The notes under the pieces are model-generated. The model had not been told where the DNA came from, did not search any database, and was given only the letters and a program-made list of their open reading frames with translations. DNA of 64,000 nucleotides from Neoechinorhynchus agilis (Eukaryota; Acanthocephala): contig CM121342.1 of assembly GCA_051530055.1 (NCBI GenBank), positions 2,232,001 through 2,296,000 of the forward strand, in the 5' to 3' direction. The translations under genes were made by a program, and so were the position numbers. Each line of letters starts with the position of its first letter. Positions within the stretch are counted from its first letter, which is position 1. Below, piece after piece: positions 32,464 to 43,900 of this stretch.

Positions 32464-35400
32464 CAGCTCCCCCACAAGAGGCTCCGCTAAGTCTTCTTCC
32501 TTGGCCGCCCTCGCTTGCGTGGTATGTCGGATGCGACTGTAGAGGAAGGGTCGCAATGCGCGGGTTTCAGCCTATCGCAATCGTTTCGTTGCGTCCTCCA
32601 TAATCGATCGTGAAATATTTTTCACCTGCTTCGATTACTCTGTAGGGTCCTCTATATGCTGGCAGCAGCGGTCCTCCGATCTGGTCACTCCTGACGAACA
32701 CATGGCGTGCGATCTTAAGGGCTTTTGGGACGTAGGTCGAGATATTTCCATGTCGTGACGTCGGTACAGGGACTAACGGACGGATCCGATCGCGCAAACT
32801 TTCGAGTTCGTTTCCTTGATTGGCTCGTGTCGATGTAGGGCTAACAAAATCGCTGGGAACTCTAATTGGGCTCCCGTAGACTTGTTCAGCGGATGACGTC
32901 CCAAAATCGGATTTAGGCGATGTCCTCATGCCCAGCAGGACCCACGGCAGCTCGTCATACCAATTGGCACATTTGAGACGGGCTTTTAAGGACGTTTTCA
33001 GGTGCCGGTGCATCCTTTCGACCATACCGTTGGATGCCAAATAGGGTCGACATGTCGGTCCATATTTTGGAGGTGAATTGCGCTCCCCTATCTGAGGTGA
33101 TATCCGTCGGAACCCCGAATCGCGAAATCCAATTGCTGGCCAAAGCTCGCGCACATGAAAGTGTGTCGGTTTTTGAAAGTGGAATCGCTTCTGGCCAACG
33201 CGTGAACCGATCTATTATCGTCAACAAGTGTGTGGATCCCTGAGAAGGTGGGAGAGGGCCTACGAGATCCACGTGTATGTGTGCAAATCTGTTTGTAGGT
33301 ACATCGAATATTTCCGGCGGTGCTTTAACGTGTCGATGAATCTTCACTTTTTGACAGGGTAGACACATTTTCGTCCAGTTTCCCACGTCCTTGGCGAGAC
33401 CCTGCCAGACGAATATGCTCGACACCAACTTGCGCGTAGCTCCGATTCGAGGACGAGCAAGTTCGTGGACCGCATCAAAAACGCGGCGTCTCCAAGCAAC
33501 GGGTACTAACGGCCTTTGCCTTCCTGTCGAAATATCGCACAAAATGGTCATCTCACCATCATAAATTGGAACATCAAGGAGACGCAATCCAGTCTTTGCT
33601 GTTCGTAAAGCCTGTGTTTCCGAGTCATCTTTTTGTGCTCGCGACATCTCTTCAAAGGATATACCCTCGGCGACGTTATTCAATATTGCTCTAGAGAGTG
33701 TATCGGCTACGCTATTGTTACGTCCGCTAACGTGCTGGATGTCTGTGGTATACTCGGAAATATAGCTCAGGTGTCGTTGTTGCCGTGCTGACCAGGGATC
33801 CGATACTCGTGCCATTGCGAAAGTGAGTGGTCGATTATCCGTGAAAACCGTCAAAGAGTGTCCTTCCACGGCATAACGGAAATGCCGGATCGCAAGATAA
33901 ATTGCAAGCAGCTCTCGATCGAAGGCACTGTATTTTTGCTCGGGCTTTCGTAATTGACGGCTGAAAAAGGCGAGCGGTCTCCAACTGTCAGATATTTTCT
34001 GTTGCAACACGGCGCCGACAGCATAATCGGAAGCGTCCGTGGTGATTGCAATGGGAATGTCTTTGGCGGGGTGGGTAAGCAAGGTGGCATCTGCCAGTGC
34101 TTTTTTTGTAACTTCGAAAGCTTTATCCATTTCCTCAGTCCGTAGAAACATCTTTTTCGGGGTTTTTTGTGATAACGCGAGGTATAGTGGACGCATCAAC
34201 TTGGAAGCCGCCGGCATAAAGTGGTGGTAAAAATTTACCATGCCCACGAACTCCTGAAGGGTCTTCACTGTCGTTTTCCGTGGAAAACTTCGAATGGCTT
34301 CCACCTTGCTGGGCATCGGGATGGTTCCTTCTTCACTGACACGATGACCTAGAAAGTCGAGAGCCTTTACGCCGAATACGCACTTTGGCAGGTTGATGGC
34401 CAGTCCCTGTTCAGCTAGACGAGTGAATAGGACTCTAAGGTCGCGTGAATGATCGGCCTGATTGTAACTGGCGATGAGGATGTCATCCAGGTACACGAAA
34501 GCGAAATCAAGACCGGAGCAGACTGCGTCCATCAGCCGTTAAAAGGTCTGTGCAGCATTTTTGAGGCCAAAAGGCATCCTGAGGAATTCGAACAAACCGA
34601 ATGGCGTTATGATTGCCGTCTTAGGTATGTCTTGCTCTGCGAACGAGATTTGATGATAGCCTCGGACCAAATCGACCTTCGAGAATATCTTCCGTCCGAA
34701 AAGCTGCGCTGAGAAATCGTGGATGTGAGGAACCGGATATCTATCAGGAGTAGTGATTTCGTTTAATCGTCGATAATCGCCGCACGGTCTCCATGTGCCG
34801 TCTGATTTCGGAACCACGTGTAACGGAGGCGCCCACTGGCTGCTTGATCGTCGAATGATTCCGAGCGATTCCATTCTGGCGAATTCCTCTTGTGCGATGG
34901 CTAGTTTCTCAGGTGTAAGGCGTCGCGCGCGTGCGTGGATAGGAGCACAATTCGTTTGAATGTGGTGCCGCACACCATGCTTCACCTCAGTACCCGAGAA
35001 ATCGTGAGTACTGATGCCCGGGAATGCACTCAACATCTTTGCGTAAATCGAAATTTTTGGACTTGTCATATCCACTTGAGCTACTTCGGTTTATTTTCGT
35101 GATGAGGGAATACCTTCTCCCCTGTGGTTTAATGGGTCTACCAACTTTTTTCCACGGACGTCGACTAGCAGTCCGCTGTGTCGAAGGAAATCAGCCCCCA
35201 GCAACGGTTGCCGTACAGCTGCGATCAGAAACTTCCACTTAATGGTCCATTTACCAAAACGAAGCACCACCATCCGGCTTCCGAATGTTTTGATTGAGGA
35301 GCCGTTAGCCGCGGTAAGTGTTCGGCATTGTGCACTAACTGACTTATCAGCTATCGACGCCGGCATAACACTCACCTCGGCACCGGTGTCCACTAGAAAT

Positions 35401-36129
35401 CGTCGACCTGTCCCACTGTCGTGAACATAGAATAACGTGTTTATTTCCTTAGCAGTTTTTTAAACGCGTCTTGTGCCATCGAACTAGGTGGTCGGCAACG
35501 CTTGGCGCGGTTGCCGTACCGTTGGTGATAGAAGCAAATATCCGTTTGCTTCTTTTTGGTTTGTTCGACAGGGAATACGAAATCGGTGTTTTGTTTAATC
35601 GATCCCGCGGTGGACCGCTTTGCCCTGAACAATTCGTCTGCTGCTTGTGCAAGTTTACGGGGATCCGTAATCTTGGAGTGAACAAGTACCGAGCGCATAT
35701 CCTCAGGTAGCCGCTCCATGAACACCTGCATGAACAAGAAGCAGGGGGTGTTTCCCGAGGTATCCTAACATCTTGTCAATGAGTTCTGATGGTTGAGCGT
35801 CCCCTAGTTCCTCCATGTGTAGAATCCGGCTGGCACGCTCGTATTCCGACAAGGAAAATGTATCGAGTAAGCGGTCTTTGAGTGCGTCGTACTTCTTTTG
35901 CTGCGGCGGAGTCTCCAGGAGATCTATTACTCGTCCGGCAGTATTTTGATCCAGAGCTGCGAGGACGTAATAGAATTTGGTGTCGTCTGACGTAATGCTC
36001 CTCAGTGCAAATTGAGCCTCAGCTTGTACGAACCACACTCCGGATTGTTCGATCCAAAAAGGTGGCAATTTCATGCTTACCGCTTGAATCTATGCCTGAC
36101 TGTCCATATCTTGTTGCTTCGCTAACAAG

Positions 36130-36143
36130 CGTCGGGGTCACCA
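36130..36143 (-). other. Primer-binding site complementary to tRNA-Trp
   Basis: On the minus strand TGGTGACCCCGACG begins one base after the 5' LTR. It is complementary to the 3' end of animal tRNA-Trp (CGTCGGGGTCA plus CCA), the primer used by CsRn1-clade elements. Confidence 0.8.
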
Positions 36144-36144
36144 A

Positions 36145-36242
36145 TGTAGTTCAACTCAAAAACCAACGCGCTCTGTTTTCTAGTTGTACTCCATGCACCA
36201 TGCGTGCATATCAATTGGTGGACCTCTGACGTACTCGCCACA
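36145..36242 (-). repeat. 5' LTR of the CsRn1-type fossil
   Basis: 98 bp, the partner of 32,366-32,463. It is unusually short for a gypsy-group LTR but within the range of the compact CsRn1-like elements. Confidence 0.9.
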
Positions 36243-36349
36243 ATCTTATATTTCGGCACAATCCCGTGCATGTTCAGTTTGAAGTCCGCCTTATCCCCTT
36301 CAACTGTTTCAACCTGGCGAATTAAAATGAACTCCATTATAACGCGATT

Positions 36350-37260
36350 TACTTTGTGCTAAAATGGTTGCATTGTCGATGTCCATGACGTGGTCTTGTT
36401 GCTAAAAATTGTTAAGTATCGCTGAACTGGCATTGGTGCCTCTCCTCATGGCATACTTTAGTTCTTTAATTCTCCTTTGTAAATTGTTTGTATGGCTTAC
36501 TTGAGATTTACTGCATTCACTGAAAGGAATTGCTTTCATGTTCATCTCGTTGTGGACGGTAGCAATCACGTTAGTTTTTGTTACCACGATTTGGTTCACG
36601 GATGCCCCTTCGTTTCGACTCTTGGCTCACTGTTTTCCCTCCATAGATGGTCCTGCAACTATCTTTTTCATCATATAGATTGGTTAGCCTTTCCTTTGAG
36701 CATATTCCTTAGAAACTCAAACTCATTATTGAGGGATTCTTGGCTGGAGCATCAGTTGTAGGCACGATCAAACAATGACTTAATCCTGGCCATTTTACAC
36801 TTAATTAGTGCCATCGTGATGAAGGTAAGGACAGTGTATGTCGGTATACCAATCTTCCTGTATACAGTGGGCTCAAATTGTGCTCCTTGTCGAGTTATCA
36901 AAACGTCCAAAAAGGGGATTGCATTGTCATTCGCCGACTGGACGGTCTATTGAATGTTGCAGTGTTTTTAATTTAACATGCGGCCGAACATTTCCGTTTT
37001 TGTGGATTTGTCGATTAAGATAAAAGTATCATCTACGTATCTCTGCCAGAATTTGACCCACCGTAGGCTGGAAACATACTTTGCTTCCCAATTGCGAATG
37101 AACAATTAGGCGAGAACTGGGGCAAAAGGACTCCCCATGGACAGTCCATAAGCTTCATCATAGCTCTTACCTTCGAAATTGAAATTCGTGTTCCTCGTGC
37201 ACATGTATAAGAGTTCCTTACATTAACGTTGAATAATAATTCGTTTTTGTCATCGTGCAT
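36350..37260 (-). pseudogene. Penelope-like element RT fragment
   Basis: The minus-strand frames read KELLYMCTRNTNFNFEGKSY, DEAYGLSMGSPFAPVLA, then a stop, LFIRNWEAKYVSSLRWVKFW and QRYVDDTFILINRQIHKNGN (catalytic YVDD). A region with PLFGRFDN and LHHDGTN follows, and further on NEFEFLRNMLKGKANQS. The order matches the palm and thumb of Penelope-like RTs. Stops and frame changes make it dead. The part from 36,941 is shared with 28,471-28,800. Confidence 0.8.
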
Positions 37261-37833
37261 AAATTACCGTTTGTGTAAGGTTAAAAATTATGTACCCAAT
37301 TAAAATACTGATCAAAACCATGCAGTTAATTGCTGATGCCCGAAAACTTTAGAAATCCAATAAATTATCTCTCTGCCATGGCAAAAACAAACAAAATTCG
37401 ACCTAAGATTGACTATTAAAGTGGATTTTAGAAATCCTATTCTTTACAATTTATCTATCTTTAACCTTTTCCAAAGAGCGATCTATTTATAGACAAAAGT
37501 ATTCTTGCTTATCTCAGAACGATTTTCCAAAAAGCTGCCAATGAAACCTACAATCATCTTGCATTTTTAAAGAAGTTCGAAGGAGCAGATTAGAGCGCAC
37601 CTCTTGTGAAATGTATTAAGTTTTGGGAAAGGTTCGAAGTAAAATTGCAGAAGGTTGGGTAGCGTCGGTGGGTGTTGGTAGGATGGTGGGCATATAGAAG
37701 AAGTACTTAAAGTGATTGGATGATAATGCAAGGAATCGGAGGCGTTTAAGAAAATAGAGCTTAACAGAAGCTTCGGGCCGCGTAATTGATATTTGCTTGT
37801 CCCACTTTAGATTTTTCTAAAAATAGATACCAA
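36941..37833. repeat. 895-bp duplication, copy 2
   Basis: Partner of 28,471-29,365. The non-coding part (37,262-37,833) is as well conserved as the RT part, so the whole block was duplicated as DNA or belongs to one repeat family. Confidence 0.9.
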
Positions 37834-38190
37834 GGATACGAACAGAGGAAACACAGTTGATAGAAAAATCAAGAGATTGAGGGAACGATTTAAAAGCACT
37901 TGGTTAAGGGTAAGACATTTAGAGGAACAAAATGTTTGAACATGAGAAATCTCGTTAGAAGTAATTGGGAGTGAGAGGGGAGCCGGTGCATGCGTAATGA
38001 TTGTTAGATTATCAGCATACAAGAAGTATTTAGAATAAGAGGACGGAATAAGATACGGCTCGCTTTCTACTCTCAATTGCTTAAGATTTGTGCGAACCTT
38101 AGTTAAGTGCCCTGCATAATCGACCATTTCGTTTTGTGGTGATTTGTGCGCACGAGAGTGAAATGTCACTGGTTTTTTTGGCATAAATTC
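37807..38190 (-). pseudogene. LINE reverse transcriptase fragment
   Basis: The minus-strand frame contains KYFLYADNLTIITHAPAP (a YADD-like box with N for the second D) and CSSKCLTLN, typical of the palm and following region of Jockey/R1-type LINE RTs. The C-terminal part runs to low-complexity LNLLIFLSTVFPLFV. It is truncated on both sides. Confidence 0.6.
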
Positions 38191-38318
38191 TAATATCCGT
38201 CATCGATACGTACGAAAATCAATTTTATTCTATTGTCCAGCCCGCTTCTAATATCGTCGCTGTACTTTTCCTATAGTTTTTGATGAGTTTGTGTGGTGAT
38301 ATTGATTATTCACTAAAA

Positions 38319-41092
38319 TGTGCCACTATTAATTTTTCCATTCGCACATAGTGGTGCATTAATGTTTGGTACACTGCGTTTTTGTGTGAATAAAAAGCTT
38401 CTATATTGGTCACAAAAATTTTATTCACACAAAGAGAAAACCGGACATATCATGGATTCGAAGCATTCCGACGTTCAATTGATCTCAGGAAAATTCTTCA
38501 AACCGGAGCTGCTTATTCTGACACCTGATAACCCTGATGCCGAATAATGTTGGAATCACTGGCGGTACAAATTCGAATTATTTCTGAAGTGGTCAAACAT
38601 GTTTAGTGTGGAAGACAAGTTGGATCTCGTAAGAATATCAGTTTCTGCGCAGTTGTTCGACACCATACATTCGTGTTCATCCTACGGTGAAGTGATGGAA
38701 ATGCTTTCCAAGATGTTTCTGAAGCCCAAAAATGAGATTTTCTGCAGATACAAGGTGTATTCAGCGAAACAGGAAAATGGGCAGTCCGTGGCACAGTACA
38801 TCGAGAATTTGGAAAACCTAGCCAGGAGATGCTCTTTTGCGAAACCTAACTGCCAGCCAAGCCAAGGATAGTCTCTTATGTGACGCCTTTATTTCTGGAG
38901 TTCGTTCTGACGTAATTCGTCAGCGAATCCTAGAAACGTTGTCAATGGATAAGGCTAAAGCGTTCGATACGGCCCTCACACTAGAAGCCTCTCATGAACA
39001 GGTCAATGACTACGTCGTCCAGAATAATGATGTGGTTGTGAACGTGGCAAAAATTGAAAAGGAGATCGAGTCTCACTTCTCTGATCCAAGGATCGAAACA
39101 CTGTCGGTGTTGCACCACTCACGCAATAGCTCTCGTTTTTGTGGGGGAAGATTCACTCAAGAGAGAGATGTCCAGCTCGTAGCGTACAGTGCCATTTTTG
39201 CCATAAGTTGGGGCATTTCCAATCTGTTTGTGAGACTAAAAGAAGAAGCAAACTGCTCACTTCGAGCTGATATAATAAAAGGCTGACAGGCTCTGCGATA
39301 CTTTCAAGTCTTCTGACTGAATCTAAAAGCCCTCTCAACGATTCCATTGTAAGAGCTAACATCCTGGGCATTGAGATCGAAGCACTACTTGGTAGTGGAA
39401 GTTCGAGTAATTTTATCAGCGCTGAACTTATTAACACTTTGAATGTGAAAACTGAGCACTGTCCTGTCAAAGTTGTTATGGCTAACGTCGACCACTCCAC
39501 TGGAAGCAGTTCGCGGTGTTTCCTAGACATCAAGTTATTTGATAGGGACTATTGGAAGATCGAGTTCCACGTCTTGTCGAAGATTTGTTGTCCTGTAATT
39601 CTAGGGATACCTTTCCTGCGACTTGATTCAATGGTTTCTTTCAAACCAAATGAGATGGCAAGAAAGATCGAATTTGTCAATCAGCTCGATTGCATCGATT
39701 GTGAAACTCCTTCGCTTTTTTCTAACGATTCGACATCCTGGAACCCATTGACCACCCACTCGAGGAGACATCCGCAGCGGATTCGTAGCTTAATCAACAA
39801 AGAAGTAAAGCGCATGCTAGACGAATAAATAATCGAACAAAGTCGGTATCCTTGGAGAGCAGCGTTTGGTGGTTGATTATTCGAGGACTGTTAATAGATA
39901 CACTACCTTGGATGCCTATCCTCTGCCCCGAATAGATGAGATGATCGACATTATATCCAGTTACAAATCTTCAGTCACGTCGACATGAAGTCCACATATC
40001 ATCAGCTACGTTTAAAGGAAGAGGAGGAAGTCTTTACAGCTTTCGAAGCGAATGGACGACTTTACCAGTTTCGAAGAATCCCACTTGGTTTGGCAAAAGC
40101 AGTTGCTGTGTTCCAGAGGATTGTTGATGGCATTATTGAGAAGGAACAGCTGGATGGCACGTTTGATTATCTTGATGATGTTATCATTTTTGGCAGCGAT
40201 CAAGCCGACCATGATAAAAAGCTCGCGAAATTTCAAGAGGTTGCTCGAAAATTAAGGATACGGTTAAACCCGTGTAAGAGCTTGTTTAATGTGCGGAAAA
40301 TAAGGATTCTCGGTTATGAGGTTTGTAATGGAAAGAAACATCCAGATCCTGAGTGGTGGCTTTGGAAAAGCTCAGATTACCTGATTCGGAGAAGTCGTTG
40401 CGACGAGTTTGGGGATTGTTTGCTCACTGTGCAAAATGGGTGAAAAAAATTTCCACTCTTGTACGTCCTCTTGGACAGGTCGAGCGGTTCAACGGGATAA
40501 TCTGGAAAACGATTCGACTTGCACGGAAGGATAGATCGCTCGACATTTGCTATTGGGAAACAGTGCTCAGTGATGTACTCCAAGCAATTTGCTGCTTAGT
40601 GAGCACTGCCACTGGGGGGGGGTACGCCTCACGATAGGATATTTCGATATCAGAGAAAGCCGTTAATTAAATACCAAATGCCAGATCGGTTGTCGCCTGG
40701 AATTATCTAGGTTCGCAATTTCAATCTAACCAGCAAGAACGAGGATGCAGTCGAAGAGGCTTTATTAAAGACAGTCAATCCGCACGATGCCATGATCGAC
40801 TTGAAAGACTGAACTCAAAAGATCGTTTCCATTAAAGATTTGACCCGCCTCCCCATAAACAATGAGGAAGAGAGTGAAGTTCAGATCAACGATTGAAGCT
40901 AGTCTCAGGAGGGCGCTGAGATAGATTGTGAGAATGAAAACACCGCTGCGAACGAGGAAGTTACTGAAATTCTCCCGCGTCGAAGTTCTAGGATAAAGAA
41001 GAAGCCGGCGTATCTGAACGATTATGAGGAGGGATGTGCCACTATTGATTTTTCCAGCTTGGAGCACTACGTTTTTGTGTGAATAAAAACCC
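38319..41092 (+). mobile_element. Ty3/gypsy-like LTR retrotransposon fossil, broken and older
   Basis: Short repeats sit at both ends: TGTGCCACTATT...TTTTTGTGTGAATAAAAA at about 38,319-38,396, and a shorter version at 41,035-41,090 preceded by a purine tract GAGGAGGGA, as expected of a polypurine tract before a 3' LTR. Parts are a gag region (about 38.45-39.25 kb), a protease-like region (about 39.3-39.7 kb), a reverse transcriptase (about 39.85-40.35 kb, FDYLDDVIIFGSDQADHD) and a trace of RNase H after it. The integrase part is missing or unrecognisable. Terminal repeats differ by several changes and a size difference, so it is older than the CsRn1 fossil. Broken, with many breaks. Confidence 0.75.
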
Positions 41093-41479
41093 ACGGAATT
41101 ACCAGGGAGGCCGACAAGACGTTTACTACAATCGCGACAGGGAACATAGCCGAAATAGAAACTTCAGTAAACCACGGAGCTTTTACAATAGAAGATAATG
41201 TTGAAAAGCCGGCGATTATGGTCTTATTACAAAAAACGTTATAAATGCTTAATTTGTGCTTTTGTTTTAAAAATAGTTTTAAAGTTTTACTTATAATTCT
41301 ATTGAAAGTGAAGCGGGCATTGGAACCGTGTCTCGATTTTCATTAAAATTCGGTAATTAAAAGCAGACATCTAGGCATCTCTTTACTTTGAACCAAGCTT
41401 ATTTATGGAGCTAATATTAATATTTACGTTTAAGATAATGAAAGCCGAGAGGAAATGGACTTCATTTGTACGAAATTCA

Positions 41480-41905
41480 TTACTTAAAGCTCGCGGGTAT
41501 TCTCAAGAGGAAAAAAAACAAGAGACCAAATCAGGGATCTACAAAATTCCATGTGCAAAATGCTCAAGTGTTTACATTAGACAAACTATGCAAGGGATCA
41601 AGAAACGGATCTCGCAGCATAAACAGGCTTGAAGGACTTTCGACAAATCCTCAACAATCTCGAACCATCAGCAAACAATCCAACACAAGGTGGATTTTGA
41701 AAAGGCGGCATTCTTATCCAGTAAACCGGATCCAAGAAGAAGACTGATCATTGAGGCCAATTACATCCGGGGAAATCCAACGATAGAAGGCAACAAATCA
41801 AACCACACTCTGGTGCTATCGAAGTTGCGTAGCATGACGAACAGATTAGTCGGTAACAAACCGCAGGAGGTGTGTGCGACCCCACACTTCGGGTATTAAC
41901 AAAAC
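41480..41905 (+). pseudogene. Penelope-like GIY-YIG endonuclease fragment
   Basis: The frame reads KSGIYKIPCAKCSSVYIRQT, the GIY-YIG start with the conserved C..C of Penelope-like elements (the glycine of YIGQT is R here), then IKKRISQHKQA. A stop and a frame change follow. Another frame continues VDFEKAAFLSSKPDPRRRLI and EANYIRGNPTIEGNK (the E of the nuclease). It is followed by a terminal hairpin at 41,980-42,007, typical of the element end. Confidence 0.8.
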
Positions 41906-41979
41906 CGCGGATCTGAGCTACATCCAGACGTGACCGGACGTGTGCATGCTGTCTATATCGTCTCCTTTTTAGATAGTGA

Positions 41980-42007
41980 CTGAAGAGGCAAGGAAAACCT
42001 TGTGAAA
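41980..42007 (+). other. CTGAAGA-stem-loop-GAAA motif downstream of a Penelope relic
   Basis: CTGAAGAG, then a 6-bp stem (GCAAGG/CCTTGT) with an AAAA loop, then GAAA. Similar motifs occur at 59,200-59,227, 46,571-46,598 and 56,699-56,724. Penelope terminal repeats are known to carry hammerhead ribozyme motifs, and this may be a decayed one. Confidence 0.5.
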
Positions 42008-42079
42008 TATTTCGCAATTAATAAATGAGTGTCGATAAAACCGGGGACAGGATTCGCCAACGTACAATTTAGGAATCCC

Positions 42080-42320
42080 TTCACCCGATCTCTACAAATT
42101 TTACTTCTGCTCTATTTTACCTTCCCTCACCTACGGTTATCCAGTATTTTGAAAACCTTTCCAAATCTCAAACCCGTCGTTTTGAAGCATCTAAAATTTG
42201 CACAGCTGACTTTCCCCCTCTCACCGAATGCCTTGATGCTATTTTCATCTTACCACCACAATTTCTACCACACATCGCCCCTTTTCAAACGAGCGCAACA
42301 CTCGTAATCCTAATTCGTTT
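42080..42320 (+). pseudogene. LINE 3'-terminal fragment
   Basis: The sequence is closely related to 51,880-52,200: frames around NLSKSQ, EASKICTADF, SPNAL and YHHNFYH. The LSKSQ...R...KICTADF pattern resembles the C-terminal end of Jockey/CR1-type ORF2 proteins. Frame changes are present. Confidence 0.55.
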
Positions 42321-42607
42321 CATCTCCCTATACCTCGCATCTCCCTATACCTACGTTCCTTTTTCCATGCTGCTCAATCTTCTCGGATATTATAACTTTA
42401 AATGATTCTGAGGAAATACCAACTTTTTTTTTAATTTTTTAAGTTTTACTGACAAGCCGGTTTTGTTTTCATCATTAAATTTATAGTTTGTCCCTTCTTT
42501 TCCGGCTTATTTTTTAGGCATAAAGCCAAACCAATTGCATCAGAGAAGTGATATAACCACATAGTCACCCTGAGTCGAAAACTGGCAGAGTTTGTAGATT
42601 CCGTAGC

Positions 42608-42725
42608 TGTGTCGAGGTGGTCAAGTGGACTAATGCCCGTGATCCCAGTTAAGGGTCAACTGGTTCGAATCCGTTACCGCCAATGACGCACAAGCAAAGG
42701 GGACGAAATATCGGCCGAACATAGA
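42608..42725 (+). mobile_element. tRNA-derived SINE, diverged or truncated copy
   Basis: A box TGGTCAAGTGG and B box TGGTTCGAATCC are followed by the same linker (GCCAATGACGCACAA) and GGGGACGAAATA as the SINEs at 836 and 23,231. The body after about 42,715 differs and lacks the CTGATGAGTCCC word. Confidence 0.75.
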
Positions 42726-43900
42726 TACTTAATAAAAATACAGGCTGGGTAGTCTCCAAAAAAATACTTAAGAATATTGGGTCAGTAGTCACACTGTTCA
42801 ATGGCGTTTCAACGCGACGTTTTTAGTCATAACTAAATGCTTCCCGAATTTCAAGGGGATTCCTTATTAGAATGTACAAATGGAAAATGATCTTTTGGTT
42901 AGTGACAATCCAGCTTTGGTGCGAGATTGTGCTTCCGAAATATCGGATTTTATAATATCATTTAATTTTCCGCCTTGAACATGCATTAATAATGCAATCT
43001 TAAAACATACGCTGGTTCTGTTCCAGCCTCTCTCGACTAGATTACGACGTATTAGAAGTCTGTTGTGGTTGGTTACAATGCGTAGGTTCTTCCAAGATTC
43101 TGGCTGAGTTATTTTATTCGAGCTTAAAAGAAAAAGATGTAAGGGGTTTTCAGCTCTCTCTTGGACTCCCCTCTTCAGAGACCACTGGGTATGTTGACCG
43201 CTCACCCTTCAGGACCATCGACACGGGTTGTTCCCATCCTGCAACTGCTGTAGACTAGAGCATTCAGAGAGAACCAGAGAGACCAGCGTTAGTCTCCAGC
43301 TTATCGTACCACAGATCTTATTAAGCTCTCGATAAAACCCGTTTTACCGATAAGTCCCGCGAAAGGGAAAATGGTATGGAACACTTAATATTTTTAGGTG
43401 ATCATCCATTTTCTCTAATAGCCAAAATCAAACAAGTCAATCTCGATAAGGATCGGAAAGTCAGTCCTTGTTAAGATTACGATGCCTGGAAAACTCCCAT
43501 CCATTTTTCGCCGTTATTCGCTTTTAGAATGTAGATTCTATTTGTATGGCAATGTTAGCTATCATGTGAATGTATTAGCAACAATCGGTTGTTGGTTTTT
43601 ATTAATATTCTAAACTGATGCCACTTTAAGAACGAATCAAAGTAAACATTGTGAACCGCTTCACTTATTGTCTTATGCACGGCCAAACCCAATGGCTCTA
43701 ATAAGATTATACATTTAACCCCTTTGATCTAATCAAGTGAATAATGTACAAGTTCTATGTTCAGGTATGACCATTAAAAACTATAAATTTTGAACATTTT
43801 GGGTTTCCACCGAATAACGCTTTTACGAAGCTAACTACTTTTAGGGTGATTTTAGTGACTTGTTTAAAGTTAGTCGAAATGTTTTCTTCGGGCAATCAAA
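42726..43900. other. No gene confirmed
   Basis: A minus-strand frame of 112 codons (43,205-42,867) reads a basic sequence with no recognisable family. The rest is AT-rich without repeats that could be identified. Confidence 0.35.

Larger units (their letters stand above)
32366..36242 (-). mobile_element. Ty3/gypsy LTR retrotransposon fossil, CsRn1 clade, broken
   Basis: A 3.9-kb element on the minus strand with 98-bp LTRs that start TG and end CA. Parts, 5' to 3' on the minus strand, are a gag region (about 36.1-35.4 kb), an aspartic protease (about 35.4-35.1 kb, MDTGAEVSVMP), reverse transcriptase (about 35.0-34.2 kb, VYLDDILIAS), RNase H (about 34.1-33.8 kb, TDASDYAVGAVL) and integrase (about 33.5-32.6 kb, HxxH-CxxC and D,D-E type core). 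The gag zinc finger is of the C-Y-H...C type (CFYHQRYGNRAKRC), which with a tRNA-Trp primer site marks the CsRn1 clade. The coding region is broken, with roughly five breaks. LTRs differ at one position in 98, so the insertion is recent. Confidence 0.92.

Noticed and set aside
33954-34712. Plus-strand frames in the gypsy fossil
   Set aside because: Antisense to the polymerase region; no recognised motifs.
41093-41215. RGG-like coding piece (GGRQDVYYNRDREHSRNRNF)
   Set aside because: Too short and isolated next to the end of the gypsy-like fossil. It may be fossil debris, and no gene could be supported.
42611-42682. A functional tRNA gene
   Set aside because: A and B boxes are present but the ends do not form an acceptor stem, and the same head occurs on repeated SINE copies.
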